Source: Polyporus tsugae
Taxonomy: Eukaryota > Basidiomycota > Agaricomycetes > Polyporales > Polyporaceae
NCBI GenBank assembly: GCA_024305745.1
Contig: JAHRBS010000008.1
Coordinates: 1,488,001 to 1,552,000, forward strand
Length of the DNA: 64,000 nt
Direction of reading: 5' to 3'
Positions 38,545 through 49,704 of the stretch are shown piece after piece. Under the pieces are notes generated by a model, which was not told where the DNA came from, did no database searches, and saw only the letters and a program-made list of their open reading frames with translations. How positions within the stretch are numbered: the stretch's first letter is position 1; each line of letters opens with the position of its first letter. The position numbers and the translations under genes are program-made.

Positions 38545-39024
38545 ATGGTCGAAGAAGGCGTGAAGCGTGCCGGACGTCGTGATCGTCGGTGAGCGGAAGA
38601 TGCGGTAGAGGTGGCGTGTTGATCGGGGAAGCCATTGGGAGGAAACCATCGCACAGCTGGGGAGCGACTCTGGACAGCATTCAGCCACTATGTCGATGAT
38701 CTCTTCGATGAGCTCAACAGGGAGAGGAGGCATGCTGTTAACCCAGGGATGCAGATGGAGAGACGGAGAGGACCGAAAGCGGGGACAAGGAAGCCTTTCC
38801 ACGGGTCCCAGCCCATGGGGGGCCTCGCGGCGGATGCGGTGCCATCCTGTTATCGCACGCCAGTAAGCACCTGTTGTCTCGGCTGTCTAACTTACCACGT
38901 TGAGAATGACAGAACCATCCTCACCTGATCTAAACGCCCTTATATACAGGTCTTAGCGGTGTACATTTCTGACAAAAAATCTGAGGCGCCATTCCACCTT
39001 CCACCAATCCACCTGTGATTTAAC

Positions 39025-39836
39025 CTACAAACCAAGACCATAAGGTTCACGCCAGCAGGGTAGTTCAGAAGCCGTCCTCCTGCGATGGCGCGCAAGCGCT
39101 CGATTCTCTCGTTCTATTGGGGTATTCGCCTGTATGCTGATAGACCCAACCACTCTCCAGTAGGGGTACCTCCGAAGGTGCGATGGTCCGTCGAGGTGCA
39201 CAAAGGAGGTGAGGGAGTGGAATAGAGTGTGGTGGGTGCGAAGCGGACCGGTCCAGCCGATGTATGTAGTCCGAGGGCGAAACGATTTGAGGAACAACGG
39301 AATAGAATCGAGAAGTTGAATGTCGAGGTTGGAATAAACACTGAGACGAAAGACGAGGTCGAGAGTCGAGGAATGAGGACGATAATTGAAGAGAAAGTCG
39401 CTGATCGAGGCATCGTGGTCAGATTCGTGCAGTCAGGCGAGGGAAAAGAGGCTCGAGAGCTCGCGGGCAGCACGAAGGTTTGGCATGAAGCTCCGCTCGG
39501 CATCGGTGAGGTGCTCTTTGACGTACTCATGGTGAAGTGCGATGACGTCCTGGCGGTCCTCGACACGGTCCTGGAACGCTTCTTGGATTATGCGCTCTTT
39601 CTTTCTCGACGGCCATCTGCTCCTCGAGCTTGGGGCGATTGTTCCAGACTAGGCAAATGGTCAACAAAGGGACTGCGGGCTCAGGTTGGGACGGTAACTT
39701 ACTGCGAGCGGTGAGCGGCTTCGGTTGGTGCACGAGCTTATCCTGAGCCTCCTCGCCGTCGGGAGAGTCATCCACAGTGTAACCTAGCTCCCACAATAGC
39801 TCGCAAAACCGAAGACCAGGCTGTCGACAAAAGGTA
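39025..39836 (-). pseudogene. Fragment of an unidentified gene, joined to family S copy 2
   Basis: A protein-like stretch begins at about 39812 (LLWELGYTVDDSPDGEEAQD), has a GTAAGT donor at about 39712, then continues with a charged helical region (IIQEAFQDRVEDRQDVIALH, HEYVKEHLTDAERSFMPNLR). A one-base frame change occurs near 39605 and an in-frame TGA near 39437, after which the same frame stays open to 39025 (SDFLFNYRPHSSTLDLVFRL). I do not recognise the family. It looks like the 3' part of a gene whose 5' part has been replaced by family S copy 2. Confidence 0.45.
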
Positions 39837-40175
39837 CCCCATACCAGCACAACGGGAGTTTCGTCGGGTCGTCGACGTCTACACAGAGAGGATCGAGCCA
39901 GCGCGGAATCACGGTCGCCGGGAGTGCCTTTCGTACGAGATCTCCCTGGATCACCGTGTCGCCTTGAGTCACGGGGTGATAGTAGGCGATAACAAGCCAC
40001 TTACCCCCCATTCAAATTCTAGCATCGGGTCCTTGCGCGGGCCAGAAGGCTTTTGTGGACTCGGATCGAGTGGAGGCCCGGGGGAGTTGTAAGCATCGGA
40101 GGAGGGTGACTCCGTTTCGCCTGTGGATTGAACGGGATCTGGGCTAAAAGATGTTGTTGCAGACGTGGTAGCCAT
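39784..40175 (-). pseudogene. Family S copy 2, truncated
   Basis: Exon 1 40175-40014 and the first half of exon 2 from 39945 are intact (MATTSATTSF..., then DLVRKALPATVIPRWLDP and PLCWYGVPFV). The match to copy 3 ends at VFGF; the region coding for AERIGLA is deleted at a GCG microhomology, and a stop at 39784 follows after six residues. Exon 1 and the exon-2 start are nearly the same as in copy 3, with which it is head-to-head, so the duplication is recent. Confidence 0.75.
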
Positions 40176-40789
40176 TGTGTGCGCGGACGGTCGGGACTCG
40201 ACTGCACGCTTGAAATTGTGAACGGTTTGCGAGTTGGTGTCAACCAACCCTCGCACGAATCGAATCCGTCCGAGTCCGCTCGCGTTGTGACTAACGAACA
40301 GTGCCCTGTCAGCTCCGTACTACTACCTATGGAGCTTCGCTGCATCTATCACTGCCTTCCCCCACGGGGGTTTGGTTTGTAGGGTGGAGGGGAATGTTGC
40401 GCAACTGAGAGGAGCGGGCGTTCTTGGAGGTCTCACTGAAGGTAAGTTATGTTGGAATTCTTTGTGCTGACGCCAGCAACGGGGGTACACTGGCGCGCTT
40501 ATTCGTTCGTGGCTTGAACTTGGCGTCGACCATCACTCCGATTCACTCGCTCCCGGTCAGCTCGCAACTTGACTCATGCGAGTACTCCCCTCCACCCTCC
40601 GTCACTCCGCGAACTGAACCGGGAAGCAGTCACAGGCGAAGAGCATCCCCATAGGTACGCATAGGTCCGCGACTAACAGGTATTCGTTAGGACAGAGCCA
40701 AGAGCACGGGCGAATGGACTCGATTCATGTGCTTGCAACCCGTTGAAACGTGCAACTTGCAAGCTTCAAGTCTCGCCCTTCTGCACGCC

Positions 40790-41510
40790 ATGGTTACCAC
40801 GTCTACAGCGGCATCCTCCCATCCGGAAACTGTCCAAGCCTCTGCCCCAGGGGAACAGACGTCTATCTCAACCGATTCCTCCGAGTCTAGGCTTCCCCTC
40901 GTTCCACAAAAGCCTTCTGGCCCTCGCAAGGATCCAATGCTAGAATTCGAATGGGGGGTGAGTGCTTCAGCCCTGTGCTTTTATCGGGTGCCCGAAATGA
41001 CACGGTGTGTCAGGGAGATCTCATACGAAAGGCACTCCCGGCGACCGTGATTCCGCGCTGGCTTGACCCTCTCTACGTAGACGTCGACGACCCGACGAAA
41101 CTCCCGTTGTGCTGGTATGGGGTCCCTTTTGTTCAGAACTTGGTCTTCGGTTTCGCGGAGCGCATCGGGCTTGCGAGCTACTACGACAAGCCGAATCTCC
41201 GTCTCAAGGCGGGCGACCTGGACATCTTCGAGACGTGGGCACGGTTGGACGTTTGGTTCAAGAAGAAGTCGGGCCTCAAGCTGGACTGGATCCTGGTGTG
41301 GGGAGAGCGTTTCCCGATCCTTACATTCTGGTCGAACCACGAGCTCTTGCGCATCACGACGGACATCTGGGGCGACGTCTGCGACTTGATTGACGACATG
41401 GGCTATGGGCCCGAGTACGAGTTGACGTGGTATCTCGATCGAAGTCTGGATGTGCGTCCCTTCCCTCTGTTGCCAAATTAATGGTTTCTAATAACTGCAC
41501 CCAGTATTAG
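40790..41510 (+). CDS. Small unknown protein, family S copy 3
   Basis: Exons 40790-40957, 41014-41451 and 41505-41510 give 203 aa. Exon 1 encodes a Ser/Pro-rich tail ending PSGPRKDPMLEFEWG. Exon 2 carries the whole conserved domain: DLIRKALPATVIPRWLDP, KLPLCWYGVPFV, FAERIGLASYYD, GDLDIFETWARLDVWFKK, LDWILVWGERFPILTFWSNH, MGYGPEYELTWYLDRSLD. The last exon is TAT TAG. Relative to copy 1 this belongs to a subgroup with FETWARLDVWF and LDWILVWGERFP (shared with copy 5). Function unknown. Confidence 0.8.
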
Positions 41511-41893
41511 GCACTGTAATGACTTCGTCGCCCTCACGAGCCACACGAGTCGCGTTGTTGCTCTCATCGCGTGTAACAAACCGTTAGCGTTTCACAATTT
41601 CGCTTGGTTCCAAGTCCTTGGGCCATGTTCAGATTCGCAATCTAGTGTACCTGTACATCTCCACGCTACGCGTCCCTCGAGTGCATTTCAAGCTACTTAG
41701 AAGCTCGACCTTTCGAAGCGTGCTAACCTGTACAAAAACCGCAGTGCTCGCCATGTGCGTCACAGCAGCGCCATAGCCAGCGACAACCATAGGCGAAGTG
41801 ACCACCCGTCGAACGATACCGAACGGACTTGCTGCCATAACATGCAAAAGGTAACACTACGCGATACACCCCAGATATAGTGACTCATTATGC

Positions 41894-42423
41894 TTAGTAC
41901 TGCACGAGGTCGCGTCAGAATGGGTCCCTCCGCTGGATGACAAAAAAAGACACGCACGGCCAAGCTGCTGTCGAGATACCACAGCATGTCGTATTCCTCC
42001 CCATACTCCATGCCGTCGAGCAGTGTAGTAGGCCGCGAGGCCGATGCGCTTCGCGTAGCCGAAGAAGAGCTTCTCGACGAATGGCACGCCGAACCAGCAC
42101 AAGGGAAGCCGCCTGGGGTCGTCCACGTCCACGTAGAGGGGGTCAAGCCAGGCCGGGATGACGCCTGCCGGAAGTGCCTTTCGGATGAGATCCCCCTGTG
42201 AACTCGAAGGTTAACACCGTCAAGCTACAGAACGAATATTTGATGGACAACTCACCCCCCATTGAAACTCGCGCATCGGCGTCTTGGTAGGCTGCTGATC
42301 TGGCTGGGATTCGGCTTGCGTTGATGGCGGCGACAATTCTGAAGAACGGCGGGTACTTCCCGGGGAGGTTAACGTTGCAATACTGCTGACGTCCGATGAT
42401 GGTTCGGTACTCTCCTGAGTCAT
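41894..42423 (-). pseudogene. Family S copy 4, internal deletion
   Basis: Exon 1 42423-42256 (MTQESTEPSSDVSS to REFQWG) and exon 2 from 42195 are normal through KRIGLAAYYT. There about 220 bp are missing, joining directly to the code for LLDGMEYGEEYDMLWYLD in a shifted frame, so the end of the domain is read out of frame. The terminal mini-exon survives as TAC TAA at 41899-41894. Confidence 0.75.
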
Positions 42424-42796
42424 GGTCTCCTGCTCGATGGTCACGTCCGCACTCGTTGAAGCCGGTAAAGGAGACGAGCGGCGTTCTGTGTTGGCGCGAA
42501 CGTCGCTTGGTGGTTACGGGTCAGGTTCAAGTTGCAATTGTGTTCCCTTCTGTGCGCTTGACCAGTAGTATTCGCGAGCTGCGCGGCCACGTGGTCCGAT
42601 CAGATACACGTCGCGCCACCCGCTGCCACGCCCGCTTCAGCTTGTCCCAATTGCATTCATAAGTTATTGTCCAGGTGGAAGGGCGATCCATGCTCTCTGA
42701 ACATACGCTGAGTCTAGAGATATAAGTCATATATGCATGGCAAATGCTGATGATTTTGCGAAAGCGACACATTGAGTGTGACAATGTAACATGTAC

Positions 42797-43566
42797 CTAA
42801 TACTACTTTTTGTCATGGTCAGGCACCTTATTTCAAGACGATGAAGGGGAAACTGTGACGACGCACCTCGAGGTCCCGGTCAAGATACCACGCCAGGACG
42901 TGCTCAGGTCCATACCCCATATCGTCAATCAAGTCGCAGACCTGGCCCCACATCTCCTTCGTGATGTGCAGAAGTTCGTGGTTTGACCAGAACGTAAGGA
43001 TCGGGAAGCGCTCTCCCCACACCAGGATCCAATCCAACTGGAGCCCAGACTGCTCCTTGAACCAAACGTCCAGCCGTGCCCAAGTCTCGAAGATGTCGAG
43101 GTCCCCAGGCTGGGCGCGGACGACCTCCCTAGTGTAGTAACTCGCGAGACCGACCCGCTCGGCATAGCCGAATACCAGGTCACCGACGAAAGGCACGCCA
43201 AACCAGCATTTCGGGAGGCTTCGCGGGTCAGCGACGTCTACGTGGAGGGGATCGAGCCACGCTGGGATGATGCGCGCCGGAAGCGGCTTGCGGATGACGT
43301 CTCCCTGCAGTTGAACATTCAAGTTGTGTCAATTCAGAGCCACAGAAGATAAACAGAAAACCAAAACCACTCGCCCCCCACTGGAGTTCCCGCATCGGCG
43401 TTTTCGGAGGAAGGGGTCCGTGTTCTGCGGGTGACGGCAACGACGATTTGCCTGGATCGCCGACGGAGGCTTGGCTGCTACACTGAATCGCCGTCAGCAC
43501 TTCATTCTCGATGCTCGAAACCGTCTCAGCCGATGGGAAAGATCGAAGACAGGGCTTCAAGTCCAT
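42797..43566 (-). CDS. Small unknown protein, family S copy 5
   Basis: Exons 43566-43375, 43304-42867 and 42802-42797 give 211 aa. N-terminus MDLKPCLRSFPS, ending MRELQWG; the domain reads DVIRKPLPARIIPAWLDP, LPKCWFGVPFV, YAERVGLASYYT, GDLDIFETWARLDVWFKE, LDWILVWGERFPILTFWSNH, MGYGPEHVLAWYLDRDLE. The first intron begins GCGAGT instead of the GTAAGT/GTGAGT of the other copies, so it needs a GC-AG splice or is a damaged site. All else is intact. Confidence 0.75.
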
Positions 43567-43589
43567 TGGGACTACCTGGTGCCGTCAAT

Positions 43590-44050
43590 GTTGAGCTTCA
43601 AGTGGCGCCGGCCGTTGAGGTTAGTGACACGGGTCGAACATCGAGTGTTCTGGCAGGGAGTTGCCACTTATCAACCAGTGTGCGGACTGCGCGGGCACGC
43701 AGCTTGAACGCACTCTCCCACGGTTCTCTTATTGTCCCTGATTCAAAAAGCGTGCGGGGGTCTATCTGCATGCAACTACTGAAGTACAGTCCCCGCCAGT
43801 GGATGGCTGATGCATGCTCACCAAGTCTGAACGAGTCACCGTCCCAGGTCATCCCGGGGCCTTCAAACAACTTGAAGATTGTGTGTGCATCATGCGTTGA
43901 GGCGGCAAGCGCCATCTCGCCACGAAGTGCTCGCAGTGAATTTAAACCGACGGCGACACGGGTTGAACATTGACCGTTGAGCTCCCAAACACCTGCAGAG
44001 GTTCAGCACGGCGTTTTCTAACATTCCATGTTAGTCAATTGAACATGTGC
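43590..44050 (-). other. Flank shared with 50.0-50.4 kb, with a 105-codon frame
   Basis: The minus strand has an ATG-initiated frame 43915-43598 (MALAASTHDAHTIFKLFEGP). The corresponding flank of copy 7 (about 50350-50090) has a related frame (LRFRFGTHTSAIHRQAMYLS against FRLGEHASAIHWRGLYFSSC). This could be an unrecognised small gene or an upstream exon of family S; the second copy is broken. Confidence 0.35.
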
Positions 44051-44272
44051 TGAAATGGTGAAGGCTGAGAAACTTGAGTACGAAGACCACAACGGGATGA
44101 ACTCGTGGAATATGAGGAGCTAAGATGGAATCACGAAGGTGGGGGATTGTGACCACAGATACGAACACCAAGGGACATCATGACAATACAGAGTTGACGA
44201 TAAAGTACAGAGGCTGACAGCGACGACGATAGATGTATATGATAGCGATTGAATAACGAGACAGTATAAGAC

Positions 44273-45032
44273 CTAATACTGTTTGCAATTGTCAGACAGC
44301 AATCAACTAGCAACGAAACCAAACGACGCACTTTCAAATTCCGATCGAGATACCACATAAATTGATACTCCTCCCCATAGTCTATATCCTCAAGCAAGTC
44401 GCAGATTAGATCCAACTGCTTCTTCGTGACACTCGGAAGCTCGTGGTTCGAGAAGAACGTGAGGATCGGAGTCGGCTGTCCCCACACGAGGTTCAAGTCC
44501 AACTTGAGCCCCGACAGCTTCTGGAACCAGACCTCCAGATTCGCCCACGTCTGGTACGGATCCAAGTCTCCCGGCTTGGCGCGAAGCAGTTGTACGGTGT
44601 AGTAGCCCGCGATGCCGATACGTTCCGTGTAGGGGTAGATCAGCTCGTCGACGAAGGGTACGCCATACCAGCACAGAGGGAGCTCGGTGGGGTCGGCGAC
44701 ATCCACATGGGAAGGGTCGAGCCAACGTGGAATAGTGGGTACGGGCAGCGTCTTTCGGACGAGGTTTCCCTGCATTCCCGCGTCACTTGAGAACCTACTC
44801 GAGGGGAACGAAGGTTACGACTTACCCCCCATTCAAAGTCCTTCATGGGTTGCTTGCGACGAGATGGCTTGTCTGGGTTGGGGGGAGACGCAGGAGAAGC
44901 GTTGGGATCGGAGGTGGAGGAGGCCCGGTCTCCTGCTGTTAGGGAACGGTCGGAGTCATGGGCGGAAGGGTTTTGGTCTCCTGAGGTTGAGCAGTGAGGA
45001 GGGTCTGGCTGGGATGACATCGTAGTGGACAT
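44273..45032 (-). CDS. Small unknown protein, family S copy 6
   Basis: Exons 45032-44826, 44769-44332 and 44278-44273 give 216 aa. The N-terminus is a long Ser/Pro/Asp-rich tail ending RKQPMKDFEWG, almost the same end as in copy 1. Domain: NLVRKTLPVPTIPRWLDP, LPLCWYGVPFV, YTERIGIAGYYT, GDLDPYQTWANLEVWFQK, LDLNLVWGQPTPILTFFSNH, DYGEEYQFMWYLDRNLK; last exon TAT TAG. With copy 1 and copy 8 it forms the FQTWANLEVWF subgroup. It lies head-to-head with nuclease-like gene I, 750 bp apart. Function unknown. Confidence 0.8.
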
Positions 45033-45496
45033 GGTCGCGGTTGCAAGTGGGTGGTCGGAGGTCGAGCTCAAGTTGCCGCCGCCACTGGCGAGGTTGGAAG
45101 TGATGTTGTGGAGGTTCCCACGATCACACGCTCCTTGCCAAGCGCCGGAAACATCAAATTTGGCACGAGTCTCTTGCCATTGTACTTCTGCCAGCAACGG
45201 CGAACCGGCGCAATGGAAACTCCCTGACCCAAGTGAGTCACTCAAACAAGGACTTGCATTGTTTTTGGACAATAGTTTCAGCTAGCGGTGACTCAGGTGA
45301 TAATTGTCTCATGCCTTAATCGTTGTTGAAGGGATCCCCCCAACTTGAAAAGGCAAGACACCGTCGGCCCCATGTGTGCAACCAGACACGGTTGGCGGCG
45401 AGCCTTCGAGCCTGTGCTCCGAGAACATTCCATGGGTGCACGAGCCTTGACACCGTACTTTGGCCGCAAGATAATATTAGCTCCTCCATGATCTGA

Positions 45497-45503
45497 TATA
45501 AAT
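45497..45503 (+). promoter_or_regulatory. Probable TATA box of nuclease-like gene I
   Basis: TATAAAT, 286 bases before the ATG at 45783. A leader intron with GTGAGT donor at 45696 and CAG acceptor at 45751 would lie between. Gene II has TATAAG at the equivalent place. Confidence 0.45.
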
Positions 45504-45782
45504 GCCTGTGCGTTCCCCTCAGCTTGGGTTTTGACGCATCCGCCTCTTACGATAACACGGTTTTGACCACTGCTAGCGGTTCATATCCGTTCATTCATCG
45601 AATCCATCGCCTTGACATCAGCCCTCGAACTCCTTTTCCAACCACGCCGCTCTCGACGTTGAATCTTTTGTCCTTCCCATTCCCATCGGAAACGGGTGAG
45701 TGTGGATCCGCACTGCTTACAACGCTGAAACTCACTAATACCAGCGCACAGAGATAGCAGATCCGAGCATCGTCCTGCTGCC

Positions 45783-48700
45783 ATGTCCAGCGAGCCACCT
45801 CCACGTCATAGTTGGGAGGAACTCCTGGTCAGTCCCTGGTCACCACTGAGATGAATGCTCACAACTGAATACTCACTGTTTTTCAGAGCGACCAGGACGT
45901 TGTAGTCCTGACCAAAGCCACCTTTTTCCGGACCGTTTGTTTCCTATTCCATTACGCCGAAGACCCAGAGCGACGTACTTGGGAGTTCTTTCACTACAGG
46001 GGGTGGGAATACATCCTCGGGACGTGGTGCGCAACGTTCATCATCGAGGGTTTTGCTGTCACCTGTGGAGCCCAGCACCCATTCATTTATCGCTTCAAGA
46101 GGGGCATGCACTACGCTCTCCCCGACTACGTCTTGTTGTCCCATAGCCGGAATGCCGATGGCGCACAAGAAGATCGGCTCGTTTTTATCGTAGAGATCAA
46201 GGCGTTGGGGATGGTCGACCCTGACACTGAAGCTGGGCGCAACACTGCGGTGAACATCTTTCAGAAGACGTGGAAGCAAAGGGAGAATCAGGCCAGACTT
46301 GCTTTTCGAAGCCACCCGTCCCAAGAGGTCGTGGATATCGTCATGGCTTCTGGGCCGTGGTTCGCCCCTTATATGTTCCAACGGTCACAGCTTATACGCG
46401 ACGGGGCCTCAAACGAGGCTCCTTCGCTTAGCTACACACCGTCAGCGAAGCGGCGGCGGCGAAGGAGTGCGTTGTACAGTTTTCATTCAGGAATCGGCCT
46501 CCTGACTGAAATGATTTTCTCCATCTCAGACGCGCAGCCTGCCTACGATCCGGAGCCAGAGGATAAGGCCCCGGATAACGCGGGGGACGCAGGGCAGGGA
46601 GGGAACGGGGAGGAGGAGCACGCCACGCTATCCTTGGATAGCGGTAAGCGGAAACGAGGTCCAGATACAGCCACGTCAATGCCCAACATCGACCACGTCT
46701 TCCAACTCGGGCCATCCGGCGAGAGGAATGCGCTGAATCCATGGTTCCTTCGGTTGCTTGGACAAATGAAGGAGAATCTGGAACGTTTTCGGGGCGAATT
46801 CAAGACGCAGAACTCGTGGTTCGACTGGCCCACCGAGATCATCCCCACAGGTGACGGTCATGCCGAGGGCTTTATCCTGCCAACAACTGGAGTAAGTCAG
46901 CGCCCCCCCCATTGTCGTATCGCTTGTTCTCTAACTGCTATTTCACAGGGCCCATCACCCGATGTTGAGGACGTGGACGTGGACCATGTAACGCGTCTCG
47001 ATGAAGATCCAGTTATAGTCAGCGTGCCTTCGACTCCAGGCAATGCGCGCGAGACTCTGAACATGGTAAGTCCCCTTGCCTGTTGCCTCCTGTTGCACAC
47101 CCGTTTTCGTTATGGAAGCGCTGAAATCGACACCACGTAGATGCAAGTGAACGCGTTGCTCTCGCCTACGATACGTCGGACCTCCAGAGTCTTCCGTGGT
47201 GGCAGTGGCGTTCCCTCTCTCGTCCCTGATGGACTGACAAAGGGAGCACGCCCGCTTCAGCCCCAGGAGACGCAGTCTGTCGACTCGGCGTCGGGGACTG
47301 ACGATGCTGCAACTCCCAAGGCCCAGCGCGGTCGGCAGTCTCAGGAACCATCCTTTGGGCGTCAAGACCGAGAGTTGAGCCCAAGCACTGCTTATCTCGA
47401 ACGCCGGCAACACGGTCCTGTGAATCCTCTCCAGTTCTATTCTGCTCCGCCCGACTCCTCGCCGCCGCGGTCCACCCCTCCGAGACTCTCGTGGCCTCGC
47501 ATGGATCACGAACGCGACTCATGGTCCTTGACTGGTTACGACGCTGACATTCCCGACTCCACGGCGATTCCGAGACCCGTGTCCGCTCCACCAACGTCCT
47601 CTTCACCGCCCTCCCACGCATCTCACAATACGATGGCTGCTCACTCAGTCTCTCGTGAGCACCAGTCCCGCCCCAGCGACCGCCCACGCCAAGAGCGTGT
47701 CATTCGCCCCATCCCATCCTCTCGCACAGCCCAACCCTCTCGCACCTACCAGCCCCCCAGAGCTTTCCATAAAGGAGCGCTAGTTCGCCCGCCGACCGAG
47801 ACGACGAGCGACCTTCAGCCCACCAACACCGGCCGCGAAACGGCCACTGAACAAGAGTGGCAGCGTAGACCCCCCACCAAAGATGAGCTGCTGATGCATG
47901 CTCTGAAAGCCACCCGTGGAGCCGACGGCAAGCGGGATCTCATGCAGGCTTACCGCAACGCAGGCATGAACGAGAAACAAGCCGCCCGCGCGTGCGAACA
48001 GCACAACAAGACCCTTCCACGCAAGCAGCCGGGCGAGAACCCGCCCCGCGGCCCTTCCGCGACCTCGGGCAGCCGTAGCACCACTGCAGCATTCGTGGTC
48101 CCGCTGGCCGTCACTCGACGCCCTGCTGAACACACAAGCGACAGGGGCGAAGGCCCCAGTCAGCGGCCCCCCTCTGGCGTCGCGACAGGACCGCCGACCA
48201 CACACGCAGCGACCAGGGCCAGTAGCAGCCGTCCTCCGCCCATGGACGGTGCTTCCGTGGCACGAACGGCTGGCCTCAACCAAGGCCACTCCCAGTCGTC
48301 GAACGACGACTTCCCGGATGACGTTCCCGGAATTTCGAGGCCCACGTCCGCGCCACTGACTTCACCCTCTCCGGGGCCCTCTGTCATACCCGAGGACTTC
48401 AAGGCGGGGAGCTCTCGCGAGCATCATCCCGGCGGTCGTCCACATCGTAGCCATAGCAGCATACAGCCCGGACCCCGCGACAGGTCGCTTGACGACCTTG
48501 AGGCTACTACTAGCGAGGCGCAAGTCAACAGACTCACCGAGAGGATTGGAAACCTCGGCGTCACCAACGTCCCCGGCAACGCGGGGGATCCGAAGTGGGA
48601 CAACCCCTCATTGGAGAGCCTGTACGTCCTCGGCGAGATCGCGCGGAAGTGCGGGCAGGGCGTCGGGGAGGTCTTCCGCAGTGTTGGCATGGACGAGAGA

Positions 48701-49090
48701 CAAGTCGAGGATGCGCACGAGCGATACAGGTTGCACGTTCGCGACCAGTGGACGGACATGGACCTGCTCCGCGCTCTCGTCGCGTCTTCCGACGGTACTG
48801 CAAGCACGCGCCCGGCCACAACTTCGGCAGGACACCCACGCGAAGGGTCACGGAGGGCGACGACGACGAATGAGGTGCGTTCTCCCCGGCCTTCAAATCC
48901 GGGCCGGGATCGTGGTGAGCCTCCCACCTCACAAGCCAATCCTGTAAGTGTCTCGCCGATGTTTTGTCCATCCGGTCGAACGCTCGTCAACTTACTCTCA
49001 TCATAGGGTTTCGCTTTGCCGGGTACAAACATCGATCGCGGGCGAATGAGCACGAACACTGGTAGGAAAGGGAAGGAGAAGCAGGGTTAG
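45783..49090 (+). CDS. PD-(D/E)XK nuclease-like large protein, copy I
   Basis: Exons 45783-45827, 45887-46466, 46530-46891, 46949-47065, 47141-48943 and 49007-49090 give 996 aa in frame. Residues 16-200 form a globular domain with the D...ExK pattern of PD-(D/E)XK nucleases: Asp95 in ALPDYVLLSH, then Glu118 and Lys120 in FIVEIKAL, followed by a helix with NQARLAF and the strand-like PWFAPYMF. A second conserved block NPWFLRLLGQMKENLERFRG ends at about residue 315. The long exon 5 is Pro/Ser/Arg-rich and holds two helical modules (TKDELLMHALKATRGADGKR, and SLESLYVLGEIARKCGQGVG). The C-terminus is basic (RKGKEKQG). Intron 2 is 63 bp and stop-free, so retention is possible. Family assignment is by motif; activity unproven. 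Confidence 0.75.
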
Positions 49091-49375
49091 TTGGAGACGT
49101 TGTCGCCAATTACGTTCAGTGGCCAGCTTTCATCGGACTCTGCGTGTCGTGTGTACTTGTTGTATCAGTTATCATCTTGCTTTGTAACTGTTGTCGAGAA
49201 TGCAATCGATCATACATACCAATCATCCGGCAAACCAACTAGTCGCGGTTGATGCATGAATGAATTGAATATTGCCGAGATGAGCACACCCGTGCGCCTG
49301 CGCCCACAACGACCCACTGCTCGAAGGTACATAGAAGGGCCAGAATTCTCTTATATAGGCGGGGACCTTCAAATA

Positions 49376-49700
49376 TGACTAAACATGCCGCCACGATGGG
49401 CCTGACCGGCCGTGTTTGGTCCACGGGACTGAAGCGCGACATAGGACTTTCTTACCAGAGAATAGTTCACGTTATCCGGTCCGTAGTGCTGTTGTGCAGA
49501 TGGTCGTCGATTGCGCCGAGCTACAGACGACACCACATCAGTCCAGCATCTTCGTCAGCAGCACTGAACAGCGAACACTGAACACGCACCAAATCCTCCG
49601 CGACAGCGATCTTCTCGTTCAACACCTGCACCTGCAGCTGGATCTCAAGATACTCTCGCATAGCATGGGCAAAGCCTGCCTCAGGCCAGGACAGCTCCGT
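49376..49700 (-). pseudogene. Broken copy of RMD1 3' exons
   Basis: Reading minus, 49690-49588 copies the end of RMD1 exon 2 (coding for LEI...VQVLNEKIAVAEDL), including the GTGCGTG donor; 49530-49470 copies exon 3 (LGAIDDHL, DRIT) with a stop after DRIT; 49400-49376 copies part of exon 4. The last RMD1 exon (equivalent to 55474-55325) is missing. There is no upstream part of the gene. Confidence 0.75.
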
Positions 49701-49704
49701 ATCT

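Larger units (their letters stand above)
36455..38733 (-). pseudogene. F-box-like protein copy C, broken by a MITE
   Basis: Starts at 38733 with MPPLPVELIEEIIDIVAE and runs to LHAFFDHQQK, where a 276-bp element (38544-38269) is inserted and brings stops. The frame resumes with DIVKRHPRLAALATSLQV and follows copies A and B through LQNLELS, a GC donor (GCAAGT at 37843), exon 2 37775-37688 and exon 3 from 37621 (MDAVEDDQRLAFACSLASLQ, then a CQDC motif). A C-terminal acidic stretch (around VDDDDDEPYYTPTHP at 36870) and a last piece ending LGSGFAT at 36455 resemble the end of copy A. Unless the element is spliced out, the product stops after about 70 residues. Confidence 0.75.
44270..49700. repeat. 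Segmental duplication unit I
   Basis: Contains, in order, family S copy 6 (-), nuclease-like gene I (+), its 3' flank, and a fragment of RMD1 (-). Every part has a counterpart in the same order at about 50640-55845. The shared 3' flank includes TGTTGTCGAGAATGCAATC and GGCAAACCAAC. Confidence 0.75.

Noticed and set aside
47780..48289. Long minus-strand frames antisense to the nuclease-like genes
   Set aside because: Shadows of the Pro/Ser/Arg-rich exon 5; the plus-strand frame is the one shared by both copies.
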